Under the pieces are notes generated by a model that worked only from the letters and a program-made list of their open reading frames with translations, ran no database searches and was not told the DNA's origin. From Trema orientale (Eukaryota; Streptophyta; Magnoliopsida; Rosales; Cannabaceae), in the NCBI GenBank assembly GCA_002914845.1, contig JXTC01000236.1, positions 108,236 to 172,235 on the forward strand: a stretch of 64,000 nt of DNA, written 5' to 3'. Position 1 is the first letter of the stretch; each line of letters opens with the position of its first letter. Below are positions 1 to 13,606 of the stretch, piece by piece. Made by a program: the position numbers and the translations under genes.

Positions 1-1047
1 TATCCATAAATTTAATCCTCATGTATATAACACTTATATACTAAATTTATGGTCACATAAATAAACTAGGAATTTTCTGATATTTAAAGACATACTAATT
101 ATATACAAATTCAAATAGAAAAAATGTCATTTTATTAATTCAGCAAATATCCAAAATATACATACTTTTAGGGCATAAACCCTAACACGTAGTTATTGTA
201 GTTTTATTCTGATGCTACTTTTATATTACTTCGTAGTTTTCAAGTTATTGGTTTTTGTACTTAACTGTCGCTTCAAGTATCTATATCGTTATTAAAGCTA
301 TCGTGGTTCTAATAGTTTTAGGTCGTTTATTCATTAACTGTCGTATTTATCGTGCAGCGGTTTATTTTGGTGTCGTTTACCACTTATTGTCGTTTTAAAC
401 TGTTTTCATTGTTTTATTGAACTATTTTTTATATAATCATGTTGTTTATTAAATAGTCATTTTTTTGTTGCTTTTTTTTATACTATTGTCGTATTTCAGT
501 TTTATGTCCATTAACTAATGATTGTTGTTTGACAGAAATATGTTGTTTATACAACATTGTCGCTTGTTTTCCTGATGCTCATTTCTTGTCGTTTTCTGTC
601 TGAAGAAGGTATTTTTAGCTCTCTCTCCTCACTTTCGTTTTCCTCTTAGCAAAAGAATTGTTTCGCTTTCCACGTTAAAGTCGTTTTTCAAGTTAGCGTC
701 GCTTTAGGCTGATATCCTTTATCCCGATTATTGTCGTTTTCTTTGGAAATGTGGCTCAAATTTCTCATCCGATTGCTATGTTTTCGGACATGAATTCCCG
801 GTTCGAGATCACGGCTCCATATCCAGCATCTGCTTCAACTGGGACGAGGCTAGCCGCTGAACCGAAAGATACTTGCTTTGACTCTGTTTTCCTTTTGGGT
901 ACTAAGAAAATGCAGGAAAGACTTCAACGTAAGCGTATTTAAAAATCTATGCTTTGAATAAAATGGTTACAACTTACTATTATTATGTATTAACTTTTTT
1001 CCAAGACGACATGAAGAACAAATTAAAGCAGCCTACCCCCAAAAATC
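1..1047. other. Non-genic AT-rich stretch with scattered TGTCGT motifs
   Basis: No convincing gene is visible. From about 260 to 745 the motif TGTCGTTT, or close variants such as TGTCGCTT and TGTCGTAT, recurs roughly ten times at spacings of about 30-70 bases, often preceded by TTA. A 63-codon open frame at 751-942 resembles nothing I recognise. This could be a decayed repeat or the edge of a transposon extending left of the window. Confidence 0.35.
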
Positions 1048-1055
1048 AATAAATT

Positions 1056-1646
1056 AAGGCCATGTTTAGTACTCCGTAATGTATTGTATTGTATTGTGAT
1101 TTATTGTACTAGGTTGTATTGTAAAATATTATTCTATTACAGTATTATGTTTGGTTTCGCATTTATATTAAGATATTGTATTAAAAATTTAATTTTGAAA
1201 AATACCATTTTTAAAAATTTAGAAAAATACCATTTTCAAAAAATATTTAGGAAAATACTACTTGTAAAATTACCACTATCTAAAACTTTATTTATGAAAA
1301 AGCCACTTATCTAAATTTAGAAACATACCACTTTTAAATATTTATTTAGAAAAGTATCACTTTTGAAAGGGATAAAGTGATGTGACAGAGAAAGTGATGA
1401 GAGAGAAATTAAGAATAGAAAAAGTGAAGAGAGTGGGTATTATACAATATTATATTAAAATTAAAATTATATAATACAGTGTAATACAGACATTTTATTC
1501 TGTATTAGATAATACTCTCTATATTAAATTAAATTTTGATGTCGTATTAAATAATACAATACAAAAGTACAATCAAACACAATGTTATGTTTAATTAATA
1601 TAATACAGAGTCTTTATGTCTTTATGCCGTGTACCAAACATGACCT
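1056..1646. mobile_element. hAT-type MITE, about 591 bp
   Basis: The left end begins AAGGCCATGTTTAGTAC and the right end, read on the other strand, begins AGGTCATGTTTGGTAC. The flanks are AATAAATT (1048-1055) and AACAAATT (1647-1654), an 8-bp target duplication with one mismatch, as expected for the hAT superfamily. The interior is very AT-rich, is full of ATTGTATT/AATACAAT motifs that pair across the element, and encodes no transposase. Confidence 0.7.
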
Positions 1647-1654
1647 AACAAATT

Positions 1655-3582
1655 ACGATGAATGTAATTTTGGTTTAATGAAAAAAAGAAAAAAGTTGAA
1701 GAGGGTTGGAATTTATGGGCTTTATTAATGGGCCTGATTCGGGATAGGCCACCCGAAAAAAAAAAAAAAAATTGTAATTTTTGATTAGGAGAAGGGGGAA
1801 AAGGAATCGAAGTCCCCAAAAAGATGGAAAATATTACATGAAGCAATAAATGAAAGAAGAGAGAGAATCTGTAAAAATACGTGGATAACGTAATCTGAGG
1901 TATGACCTTTATTAATGATGAGAATAGTCTCCTCCTTGAGCCCCACGGCCATGGCCTTTCTATGGTCTTCTTTAATGATTGATAGGGAAAAGAAACAGCA
2001 GTTCTCAAATCCCAAAGCTCCTTAAAATATATATACATATACATATATATCACACGTCTTATAGCCAAAACCAAAGCAGCGTACGTAACAAAAGTTCAAA
2101 CCCAAGTCTCACATCGACCTGAAAAACTCACCTGTAAAAGGCCAAAGTGCATCTTCCCACTATGACTATGCCCCTTTTCCCCAGTTTATGTGTGTAGCTT
2201 TTTCCTTTACTTTCTCATATTTGCATGTTTGGTGGGGTTTGGATTGGGTGGGTGTACAATGAGTCAATGACCATAAAAGATGATGGTCCTCAAAAGAGAA
2301 TGAAAAAAAAAAATTAAAAAGAGAGAGAGAGAAGGCCACTCAATCAATTCCCATGTCCTTGAACACATCATCTTTCTCAACATTATCATGATTTTCACCC
2401 AAAACATTTTTTTTTTTAAAAAGAAAAAGAACCATAGTATCTAATGACCCAAGTTTTTGATGTGTCAATTGAACAAGACCAAGTAGTAGTATGACTGATG
2501 ATATGAATTATTGGTAATTTCACATGATTGTTGTACTTGGTACTTTTATTGAATTGAATTCTGCGGCTATCAACTCATTAGACCCACACCATCGAGTGCC
2601 ACTGATACACAATATCTTAAATTTCTTTTTAATGACTTAGAATCCTAGATACTAGCTAGTACCACTCTGTGTTTTCGGACTTTTACAACTGTTTCTGCTT
2701 CTCATTAATTTATTTGTCTTTTGCACTTAGTGCCCTTTATCTTAAATACCTTTTGGTTTCCCCTGTGATTAATCTAGATCTGCAAATTTTATGAATTAGT
2801 GTTATAATCATGACCATATTAGTACATATAGTCGCTGTAGTATTCTTACAAAAGTTAGGACCGGAGTGGTGATCTTCACCGGCAATTAATTTTGAATAGA
2901 AACTTCGAACTCTTATTATAGTATATGATAAGTGATGCACTTGTCACTTATTTTTTAAATAGTGTCACGAGTACACCTTGAACTCTGTAACCTACATTAT
3001 TTTTTGTGTGTGTGTGTGTTGGGATTAGCACTAAAGGACCAACGAATGGTTGGATTTAACTTTTTAGGTACATAGATGACCGAATTAAGAAAATATGGCA
3101 ACCACGCATGTTAACAAACAGAAGACTATATAGCTTGATTTGATCAAATATATAGTGCATATATACACACATTACACAGATGTGCATATCTAAACACAAT
3201 GGAATAGTAGGATACTTCAAGCATCATATGACGTGATGAATGATGACCAAACAATTGAACAAAGATTTTCCTCTTAAATAACTAAAAACCACACCCTTAT
3301 AACAAAATACCTTGGAACCAAGAAAGACTACATACAAAGACACAATAAACAATCGGTAATTTTCAAATGCAGTATTCTATTTAATAAATATATATATATA
3401 TATATATACACCAGTAGTACGCTTCTTCTCAATACATCATCTTTTCACGATGCATCTACATAAATAATGCAATTCTTACACAAAGAAAAACACCAATAAC
3501 ATATGTTTGAATGAATAGGAAAAATTAAGTACAACATGCAAAAACTTTTCAACAGTGCTCTCCAAAATGTGGCTCTAACTCG
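1655..3582. other. Intergenic, downstream of the BKI1-like gene
   Basis: I see no gene here. The stretch holds homopolymer runs, a GA-rich run near 2316-2332 and an AT dinucleotide microsatellite at about 3386-3407. The part nearest 3582 should include the 3' untranslated region of the BKI1-like gene. Confidence 0.4.
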
Positions 3583-4680
3583 CTAGCATTTGAGTACTTC
3601 GTCTTCGGTGGCACTACTAATGGAATTCTTGCAATGAGCAATCGCTGCTTGAATCGCGGCCTGCAACTCTTCCATGGTGCTATCACTCGTCGTTGTCGGC
3701 GCCACGAGGAGGCCGCTATTCGACGGCGAAGTCCTCATCGAAGCCGGGGCCGAAAACTCTCCTCTCCTTCCTCTCAACTCGGTACTAGCACTCCTCGAAT
3801 GATGATGACTGCTCAAAACACCCGAGAACGAGTATGGCTGCCTACGTAATTGGATACTCTCTCTCCTCCCCCGGAAGAACAACAGCGGCCGTACCATCCT
3901 CATGTACCTTTTCAGCACGTGACTCAATTCGAACCTCCCCTTCGTCGTCTTAGGACGCTTCTCCTTGCCGTTAATGTCATCATCATAATTACCTCCATCA
4001 TCACAATCTCCCTCTCTGAACTCATACCCTTTCCTCCATTTCGCTAACCCGAATAGCGAAAACGACTTGCCGGGTTTGTTTCTTCCGGTGGCATCTCCAT
4101 TTTTCCCGGCGACGGCGCCGTTGTTGCCGGTGGCGGCGGTGGCAGAGCCGGTTTTGCTCTGTTTTTGAACATGTTCCATTGATGATGATGATGATGATGA
4201 AGAAAGCTCCTTAATGGGGAGAGTAAATCTGTCTAAGGAGTTGGTGGAGGAGCGAGGAGAGACGGGAAGGTGAGAGAGAAGGTGGAGAGGCAGTAAGTGG
4301 CCGTGGAAGAAAATGTCGTCGGCCGGAGACAAGTCAACGGCGAAGGAATTAGTCGTCGGAGCAGGGGTTTTGGCTTTGTTGCTATTATTGTTATTATTAT
4401 TATTTGTGGAGAGAGATATAGTGAAGGAGAATTCATGTGAGGGAGAGGATGAGGCTGATGGTGGTGAGGCGGGGGATGATATTGTTACCTGTTGTTTCGA
4501 AGAAATGGTAGGCGGTGGCGGCGGGGACGATGATAATGATTGACTTTCTTTAACTCCTTGATCATAATTAGTGGAAGTAGTTGTTCTTGTTGTTGTTGTT
4601 GTTGTACCATGTTTTGTGTCCAAAGGTTTCTTCTCTTTGGCTAGCTTTTGATTATGATGATGAGGATGATGAGCGTCCAT
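3583..4680 (-). CDS. BKI1: BKI1-like (BRI1 kinase inhibitor 1) membrane-associated regulator
   Basis: Intronless gene for 365 residues. BKI1 is a negative regulator of brassinosteroid signalling: it sits at the plasma membrane, binds the kinase domain of the receptor BRI1, and leaves the membrane when phosphorylated, which frees BRI1 to pair with its co-receptor. The protein shows the family layout: a disordered N-terminal half rich in His, Thr, Ser, Pro and Asn; EFSFTISL at 83-90; a basic membrane motif SFSLFGLAKWRKGYE at 206-220 with the tyrosine whose phosphorylation releases the protein in the family; a basic stretch at 247-280; and a C-terminal BRI1-interacting helix STMEELQAAIQAAIAHCKNS at 334-353. 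I chose the Met at 4680 because the frame upstream, open for 36 more codons, looks like untranslated sequence and would put a hydrophobic stretch ahead of the typical start. A related MAKR protein is the alternative, but the terminal motif favours BKI1. Confidence 0.85.
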   Translation of the reverse strand: MDAHHPHHHNQKLAKEKKPLDTKHGTTTTTTRTTTSTNYDQGVKESQSLSSSPPPPPTISSKQQVTISSPASPPSASSSPSHEFSFTISLSTNNNNNNNSNKAKTPAPTTNSFAVDLSPADDIFFHGHLLPLHLLSHLPVSPRSSTNSLDRFTLPIKELSSSSSSSSMEHVQKQSKTGSATAATGNNGAVAGKNGDATGRNKPGKSFSLFGLAKWRKGYEFREGDCDDGGNYDDDINGKEKRPKTTKGRFELSHVLKRYMRMVRPLLFFRGRRESIQLRRQPYSFSGVLSSHHHSRSASTELRGRRGEFSAPASMRTSPSNSGLLVAPTTTSDSTMEELQAAIQAAIAHCKNSISSATEDEVLKC

Positions 4681-4788
4681 AACTTCGAGATGATTTGGTT
4701 GAAACGCTACAAAAAGAGAGGAAAAAAAAAAAGGGTGCGAATTTTTCCAAGTTTTGAATAACGGTTTTGGTTCTTTGGATACTAACAA

Positions 4789-7700
4789 AATCTTTGGGGA
4801 AAGATAAGATGATTTGTGAAGTAGTGGAGAGAGATGAGAGAGAGGAGAGAGGGTCTTGTCACTCTATAGTTGAGCTTGGAAATGTCTTTTGTGCAAAAAA
4901 TTAAAAAAAAAAAAAAGAAAGGAAAAATATACTAAACACAAAATGTTGTTTACTCAAATTCAAATCTCAATTTGGCACGCATTATTAAGTACTCACACGG
5001 AGAAAGAAAAGAGACACAGAAAAAAAAGGTTGTGGTGGGCAATGGCTCTATTGGATTGAAGCGATAAATTTAGCTGTATCTTTATAGGTTGGTGGGTCCC
5101 TTTCAAATCCAACAGCTATTGGAGGAGGAAGACTAGTGATTTTTGGAAAATGGGATCACAAAGATCCAAATTTACTTGTAAAAAAGCAAGATGGGATTGG
5201 CGAGGCAAAGCAAGACTAGTTTATTTTTCTGGCATGTGTCTCTGTATTGGAGTTGTTTTTTGGCCAAATGGGAAGGGTCATATTCACGTATACATATAGA
5301 AAATTGCAAAAACCATCTCTCACGAGGGAATCTTTGAATTTATGTAACGAAAGTAACTTATTATAATAAGCTCCTTTCATTGTCGCTCTTACTATGTTTT
5401 CCATTTGCACGCAACTACATCGGGGAAGGTTTTTATAAGTCGTGGTTTTTTTTAGTATATGTTTAGTGACCTATTCGTGTGGTAAACGAGGTTTGAATAT
5501 GCTAGAAAAATTAAGGATTGATGTGATCATCACACGAATTAGTAGATAAGATTGACAGAAGTTGTATATTTGTATTTATTTATATGTATGTTGTTAATAA
5601 AAGTCGTCCAAAAGCTTGAAAATATGGTCTCAAAATGCGATTTTTTTCTCAATTTTCTCCTCTTGACCGACTGGTATTAGATTTGGACCCATCATTAATC
5701 TTGATTTTGGAATTCATCATTATCTTTTCTTCTCTTTTTTCTACGTATAAAGATTTGAAATGACAAGTAACTAAATTCAAATAGGGAAAAAGTATTTGTC
5801 ACATGTGCAAAGTCAGTAGCCTTCGTGCATGATATAATATTCTCAGGACAATATCCCAGCTCCATATATGTATTTGCTTTTTGCTGTGGCATTTATGTAT
5901 CTTGCTCCCCCAGGTTTTATTATACTTGTGTGAGTTGTGATCACAACCTCAAATTGGATTTGAAAAGGCCACTCACACTTTTCTATATGCAATGGTACTT
6001 CTTTCTTTTTACTCAGTCAGTTCAGTTATAAAACGACATTATAATTTTCTATCTCTTTCACTCATAAAGTCACCCATTGAAGTTACAATTTACTCCTAAT
6101 TACCTATATTATATCTGAGTTTTTATTTAAATATTTTGAAAAATCGTTTTCATGCAATTGTTAGGTTACAAAATCAAGAGACAACTCTTCTATGCATGAA
6201 CGATACGCTCCTCGACGAAAAGGAGACATGATTCAATGTTAGCATTACTATAATGTGCTGAGAGAATATCCAATGTACAAGTAGGGACGATTAGACTGCC
6301 TGAATATAATATGTACAGTTGTGCACAAGACATTAATATAAATTTAGTGACTGAAGTCAATTAAATTGAACCGAAATATTTCAACCGAAAAAAGAAAAAA
6401 AAAAAATGAACCGATACATTGTTAGAGAAGGGCCCTCATCAACGATTTTTCTGTGACAAAAAGTAATCAAGAATAGGCTCAAGCGGGGCATGCAAAGACA
6501 CGTTGGGGTTAATATTCAGCCTATATACGCTTCAATCAGTCAATTCGAGACATAACATAAAGGAATAGAAAAAGCAAAACAGAGGTCAAGTGAGGTCTAC
6601 TCGACAGATAAAGTGACTCAACTTGAAGTTGGACTCGGAACATTCCCAAGCCAAAAATTTAATCAAACGGTGATGAAACAAAGGGCAAAGACACAAGATC
6701 ATTTTCGTTTTTTGATTTTTTTTTTTTTACAGTTAGGTGGAGTGTGGTGGCCCACACACACGTGTAAGTAGTGGTCCAGTCCAGCGTAGAGGAAATTTGT
6801 TGGTATAGTTGAGGTCAACATCTCAATCATGGAGGCATTATTGTGGTAGACTGAGTCATATCCTCACCACCTTTAACCACTCAAAATTTTATATTAATTT
6901 TTTTTTTCTTCAAAGATAAGAAAGAAGAGAGAGAGATACAAACAGTGTATAAAACAAAGATTTCGCCCTCGGTCCTCACTCGGAGTCCTCATGGGAAATC
7001 CCTTTAGGTCGGAAAGGAAAGCCTTTTTCCTTTTATGCTTTTGCCACTAGCCACACATATTTCTTGTAATCTTATTCTTTCTTCAAAGGACAGTACCCAG
7101 TCATGGGCAAAACAAGCCAAAATATATAAAAGCTTAGCTAATGCGTTTCTCAACTCTCTCTCTCTCTCTCTCTCTCCGGGTATGTATGTGTTTGTCGGCG
7201 TTTGTCGGCGTTGCTCTATCCAGTTGTTACCTTGTATGTGTTCGGGTCTTACCCTAATTCTTTATATCCAAAAAGTATATAAAAATACATTTCCATTTAT
7301 TGAATGTCTACTTAGAAAAATGATTGTGGTATTTAGAAGACGCCACACTTTTCTGTTGAACGTATGAAAGAATAGGACACAAAACATTTGGTGGCAAAAG
7401 CAATTTCCTCCGACGAAACTGTAGTTTCGATAAATGCAAGTTCACAGGTGACAAACATTCCTTGAGAAAATTTATCAGCAATCTTGTCACAGCTTTGAAC
7501 TTGAATGGTCCGAAGTGGGGCCTTAATTTCACAGACCATTGGTCATGAATCCTCTCTTTGTTCAAAATGCCCAAACAAAAAAGAAAAAAAAAAAAGGGCT
7601 GAGCTGATTTTTTTTAATTTCATTTTCATTTTCGCGTAACATCCATCATTTTCTCGCAGATATCAGTGGATCCATAAAAAATTCCATATATTAGAGAAGT

Positions 7701-8741
7701 CGCACTAAGAAAGTTTTCAAGTTCACATGTAACTCGGCTTATTACAAAACTACAGACAAACCGTGTCTACTTCTTGCCCCCCAACAAAGGCGTTTGGACC
7801 CACTAATGTGATAGATGAGCACAGCCGTGCTGCAAGGCATCACCACTAGACCACGCCAAATCTAATCATACTAACTCGATATCACCACGGATTACTAGAA
7901 AAATCTCTCTTTCTTTTTCTCTTCTTTTTCATTTTTTTGATATTTTAATCAGTATATTAATATAATGATCAAAGCATGACAACAGTTAAAATTATAATTC
8001 CGTCAGCCTTGTAAAAACGGTTTTAATTGGAAAATAAAATAGTATACAACAAAATAAATCAAGACAGGCAGAAATCCACACAAATCACAATCGACTAACT
8101 TTTATATTAGCACGGAGAAAGAAATACTATATGATTGAAATTCTTGGAAAAAGGAAAAATAAATAAACTAATTGCCTATTTAGAGGGTTTTTTTTTTCAC
8201 CTTCCTATATACTTGTGAAGGAAGAATAAGAAATTCATTCAGACTGCTGACAAGCACAAGCTTTTCCTAATTTGAAATGAAAGTTTATGAGGTCTCTTCG
8301 AACTCCGTATATAATAATATTACATCCTAGAATTACTTTCATTCAATGTTAGCACTATGAACTGGAACGTTGTGGATCCAGAAAGAAAAATATTACCTCC
8401 GAAAACATTATGCACAGGTAAGTTTTATCCAATCCTTCCACACACAACCCTCTTTATCTTTTCATCAAGGTTTGCAGCACTGTTTTCATCACTGTGAAGT
8501 CAGAAAAGAGATCTTCCAGTTGTCTAGTTGGGATCCTTCTGGATTGGAACACAAAAAGTACAGATAAAGATCCTACTCGGGGTCCAAAGTAGAGACGTAG
8601 AATGTTTTAATGGACCTAAATGCTGAAAATTCCCCAGACGTGGGAACTAATGCCGTGAAAAAGCTTCAGCTTCCCAATTATGATCAACTTCGAAACAATT
8701 GTTAACGTGCTCAAAACGCAAAAATACCCTTGGAGGGTTGG
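4789..8741. other. Long intergenic region between the BKI1-like and PP2C genes
   Basis: No gene can be supported. The first few hundred bases contain the BKI1-like promoter and 5' untranslated region. The last few hundred, up to 8741, contain the PP2C 3' untranslated region. In between there are short open frames without recognisable domains (for example 7035-7367 and 7308-7574), a CT repeat near 7157-7176 and a short duplicated TTTGTCGGCG at about 7191-7210. Confidence 0.4.
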
Positions 8742-11700
8742 CTATTCACTTCCACTACTATACCTATCTGAAACCAACAAAACAACAATTAATTTGGATG
8801 GCTGTACGAAAAGAAGTAAAAAGCAATTGGACAGAGAGGGAGAGCAGAAAGAAGGATCATTACCTCCTGATTGCCTTTTTCCTTCCATGGCCTCTTTCTT
8901 CTCCTGGCAACTTAAGCAAAGGAAGGGGCCATCCCAGGGACGCAATTTTCCTGGGTTACATGAGCCAGCATGTATCGAAATGCCCTCTCCTGGTTTCACT
9001 TCTACTTGACAAACAGCACATGTAAACAACCTAAACATGTTGCAGAGTGGGTATTTGGTGTCCAACCTGCATCCAACACAAGAATTTATCGTGTCAAATA
9101 ACTAAACCTCCATAAGCAATCCCTGTTCATAGATCCACCGTCAAAAGTTAAAACAACCAAATAAAAGGCTTAACAACCTTTTACATGGCTGTCATGTTAA
9201 GCTGATAATGAACCTTTTATTTGTCTTTTTTTTTTTTTTTTTTTTTTTTCAGCACAAACCTTTCTGAAAGCATAGCAGATCCCTCTTCAAATAATTCCTC
9301 CACCACATCTGGCTCTATGTACTCTTTGTCAACACAAGATGTTGATTCAGTCGATTTTTTGCGAAACATGGACTTAAAAACTCCTTTTCCTTGTTTCTTA
9401 GGTGGGGGCAAAGGAGCAGCTGGTTTCTCTTGCGGCAATATATCAATCACAATGCAGGTAGTGTCATCTCGAAGTCCCTTTGCATGTAAAGCTTCCTGAA
9501 AAGGAACAGAATAGTAAGAAAACAGTATATAACAAATACCACATGAGAACTACATTAGGCTTCACAACCTATAAAAAAAAAAAAAAAAAAAACTGTGGCC
9601 GCAATTGCATCAAAGGGTGTAATGGTCATAAATGAAAAGGTTATGATCTACCAATTTACCAGAGTGCACGTGTGATCTGTGTCTGTGTACTTTAAAACAA
9701 AAAAGAATTTCCAAATTGTTAATGTACCTTAACAATTTGTGCAGCTGCAGCATCTGCTGGCATTCCACGGCAACAATCAAGAGCAGCTTCCGCACTTAAA
9801 GCATCCCATACACCATCACTTGAGATGATAACCCTACCACCAGCAGTAGACAGCTGTAGATAGATTCGAGAGGGAAAAAAAACAGTAAGGAAGAGTTCTT
9901 TGAAAGAATAACAGAAAAATTCACACTGATCAAGAACACCAGCATCCCCCCCCCCCCAATAGACAACAAAAGCCCCTCCAACACAACCACACACACTCAA
10001 AATCCTGGAATGAAGAAAATTAACAATCTCAAATGCACAGTTCTCTTTTGGCTGGAAATGCAGAGCTTGCCCACAGTAGAATGAAATCCATGGCCCCATA
10101 AATGTGTACCTTAACAGAATCAAATACTCCATTACAAGCAATAAAACCCTAGTCCTTGATATTCAAAACATTTAACATGATCTGATGAAAAAATTGAGTG
10201 CAGTTTCACACAAATTCAGTTGCATCTTGAGCAATCTCCTGTAACAACATTTAGAGGTGGAAAACACAATCAAGAGATTCCTTAAGAGAAGCTCGAATGA
10301 TAGACACTTGTACCAAATATATTAAAGAGAGAAAACAACTAAATACCATTTATCCTAGCTTTGACTCCACAATTAACAACAGAAGTTATAGCAGTGTTGT
10401 CATCTCAAACTCTATTGATAAAACCTAATGCCTATACTAATAGTCAGAACTACTTTGTAGACCCGATCATGACCAGAGAAAAGAAAGTAAGGCAAATGGA
10501 GACAAATAAACGCAAGCTGATAAATGTAGGTGAGACAAGAGGAGAAACAAACCTTCACTTGCTTTACATAAGGAACAGGAACAATGTATTCGCCCACATC
10601 CCTATCCCCAATGGATCGTGAAAGACAAAGGCCACCAGGCCAACACCTCAAAGGACCAATCTATAAAGGAAACCAAAGAAATGATTACGGAACTTAAGTT
10701 ATACGAAAAAAGTCTCCATATTCAGAAAGCAATATAATAGAACATAGTCAGATATATATTATTGGACTATAATTTTCAACGAAGCAGAAAAATTGAGAGA
10801 AAAAAGGTGTTTGCTCAATCGAATCTTTTTCTGCAAGCACAGTCCTACATCATAGATCATTCTTGAACCAAAAGGTATGAGCCATAAGCTCCATTTGCAT
10901 GTCATCAAACAAGATATGAAATGACCTGATTTACATCACAAGTTCCAAATCTGAAGCTTGCAAGGTCTTGGATTTACATCATGCATCCACAAAACTACTA
11001 CTAGATATGAGGCGAAAATGCAGTGAAGTGCAAGCTTAGCAACAAGAAAAGACAATTCGGAATGTTGCTTACATAAAACATGAAAGCCAAACAAAATAAA
11101 AGTGGGGGAAAGGAAATAGAAAGATAAACAAATAGACATACCTCAGCACCACCACCAGTATTAAGGCGACCAACCTCGCCCCCACTTGCTGTGATACGTA
11201 ACCTCCTAACAGAATACAAAAGGAGGAGAATTAGTAGAGATGATGATTCTTAACTGAGCCATCAAACACATTATATTTATAACTTACTCCTCTTCATTGC
11301 ATTCAAGTCTATGATCTGCTGATAAGAAATATATGTCACCTTCAGCTGCTTCAAGTATACAGCGGGAATCACCCACAGACGCAACAGTTACGACCCATCC
11401 TTCAATAATCACGAAAGTTACGGTTGTTCCTGACATTTGTGCTGCGATTCGACCAAAACTATATATAAGTTTCATGCATGCCAAAATACTCGGAAACAGG
11501 TGCTATTACACCCAGCTCATTAAAATACATAACAAAGGCTAAATAATGTAATACTGAGCTTACAAAGTTTAACACACACCAAAATAACATTGTTAATAGA
11601 CATAAATTGAAGATGAAAACCGTACCCCTCTCTTGAAAATCTTTGTCTGTCTTGACAAAGCCTGCTACCAAAGCCCTTGGCAATGCTGCAATCCATTCGT

Positions 11701-12581
11701 CTCTGTTAAGTTCTGAAGGTATAGCACTTAACACATTGTTTAGGAGATTTTCCTTTGAGTAGATTGCAGCTGCAGACCCATTATGTCCATCAAATAACTG
11801 CAAGACATAGCACTGGTTAAGCTACGAATTATATGAAGAAGTCAGGCACCATTGCTTCAGCAATAGTTTCTATACTCTCTAGGACAAATTTTGGAACTGC
11901 TGAAAAGTATAAGCCGTTAAAGATAACGCAAAAAGAAGATACAAAGTCAACAAACATATGACAAGCTTAATCCTCGAAAATTCCTTGATACCGAAATAGG
12001 TAAAGGCATGTAACTATGTTAATTTCTTCGATCCATGTCTGAGATTCTCGTCATGAATCTCAATCCATTTCCACAATTGACTACTCTAACAATCAGCTTA
12101 CAATTGGCATAATTCAATACATCTAGTTTGTAAAAAGCCAGAAAGGATTTAAAAGCTAGGTGGAATAAAGCCTTATATACTCCCAAAAACAAATAGTTAA
12201 TAACAGGAGCAACAGAAATGTCAAACAATTTCAAATCAATCAAGACATTCGATCAAAATCTCCAACCTTGGGTGGACTTAGAAATGCAGTCAACCCCGTT
12301 ACGAAAAACTAAAAATCGAATAAAAATCAATGGACTTATTTAAGAGAAAACAAATGTCTTGAAAGCATGAATGGTCATAATACCGCGAAAACCGAATAGG
12401 TTGAGACGCCATCTCCGACCATCCTTTGACATTCTGTCTTAAGCAAAGTGAAGTCTTCTCCCTTCTTGCTCTGACTGGCCTGACCGTGTACGATTTCCGG
12501 TCTCTCAATCTTCTCATTGGCCAATTCACGCTTCAGCAACACCGAAAGTGGGACCGTCTGATGTTCACTCCTTGTTGACAT
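8742..12581 (-). CDS. Protein phosphatase 2C, PP2C12/PP2C5-like
   Basis: Nine coding exons: 12581-12384, 11797-11626, 11441-11288, 11205-11142, 10660-10553, 9853-9728, 9495-9260, 9066-8864 and 8767-8742. They join in phase to give 428 residues, the length I recall for Arabidopsis PP2C12. It is a Mg/Mn-dependent Ser/Thr phosphatase. Metal-site motifs are visible: GED at 41-43, LFDGHNG at 67-73, SVGDSR at 145-150, ISSDGVWD at 242-249 and RDDTTC at 283-288. The catalytic domain is followed by a Pro/Lys-rich linker and a Cys-rich tail with two CxxC pairs (369-372 and 403-406), which may bind zinc and is typical of this small plant clade. The last exon is only 26 bp, encoding DRYSSGSE and a stop. 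A 5'-untranslated intron probably ends near 12688. The substrate is unknown. Confidence 0.93.
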
Positions 12582-12689
12582 TGTCTCGCCTTCGTTTGAA
12601 TTGAACGCCAAATTCAAAATTCCAATACAGCTAACGGCTTCTCCACGAAAGAATGCTATTGCCTTCAAACCTCCATTTCGCAAAAACCT

Positions 12690-13160
12690 GATACGATTAA
12701 ACCAAAATCATCAATATTCAGTCATCTAGATGATAAATCGGACGAAATCACCAAGATCTTCGAACCAAATTGCACTCAAACAAACGCGATTAATGAGATT
12801 GCTATATAACTAGTAATATACATCCATGACCAAATAATTAACACGAAATTAGGACTAAAATTAGCAATTTCAGATTGATGATGATTTTGATCGCGAAACA
12901 AATCTCCATGGCTAAGAAAATAACTATACCAGAACAAAGAACGATCAAGCTTTGAACTTCTGATTATGAATGAAGATGCATTTCAAATCAGAGAAATTTG
13001 AGATCATAATCGAAAAGAAGAGAGAAATTACAGAGAAGAGGTGAGAATGTCTCAACAATGGCGATGACGCGGGAATGAGCGAGATGAGATTGAAATGAAT
13101 TATTGAGATTCTACGCTATGATCGAGAAACAAGGATCCCGGCGCTCTGCCATAAAATTCC
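12690..13160 (-). other. Probable 5' untranslated intron, leader and promoter of the PP2C gene
   Basis: On the minus strand a CAG acceptor lies about 107 bases upstream of the start codon. Upstream of it is an AT-rich, intron-like stretch reaching back to about 13030, where a likely untranslated first exon begins. This is inferred from splice-site appearance only; no transcript is available to set the start site. Confidence 0.4.
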
Positions 13161-13606
13161 ATTTGTGTTCATAGGGGAAAAATAATAACTATAAGAGAAA
13201 GTCGAAAGAAGAAGAAGAAGAAAAAGAAAAACCCGCAAAATAATAACAATAATAAGCTGTTTTTTTTTTTTTTTTTTTGGTTTCTAACGCTTTTTCTTGT
13301 GGTGCTGACATGGCACCGTTTTCCGTTTCTTGGTTCGGCGCTTCAAGTTGAAGCCGTTCGTTTGAGCGTCTAAGCCGATGGATGTCGTGGGTGCGGCGCT
13401 TTCTAAACCGTCAGATTAGCCATCGACGTTGGCATGATCAAGCATTATTTAGCAATTTGTAGATCTGAGTGGGGGCCATACACGGGTAGATGGGCCCAAT
13501 CAAACCCTCTTGCTGTAAGGGATGGAATCGAAATTGGCCGACCAGTTACCAGTTGGGACAAATGGCTTTGGACAGGTTTTGGATTTTGTCCGTTTACTTA
13601 ATTAAA

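Noticed and set aside
1622..2074. 150-codon minus-strand open frame
   Set aside because: It crosses a long A/T run and a MITE end, has low-complexity composition and no recognisable domain.
7308..7574. 88-codon minus-strand frame
   Set aside because: No domain, no intron signals and no similarity to any family I recognise; possible decayed fragment but unsupported.
8699..9025. Plus-strand frames of 108-109 codons
   Set aside because: They are antisense shadows of the last PP2C exons.
9217..9260. Lys-rich extension of the PP2C exon 7 frame
   Set aside because: It is intron sequence: a T run read on the minus strand after the GT donor at 9259-9258. The next exon restores the conserved protein.
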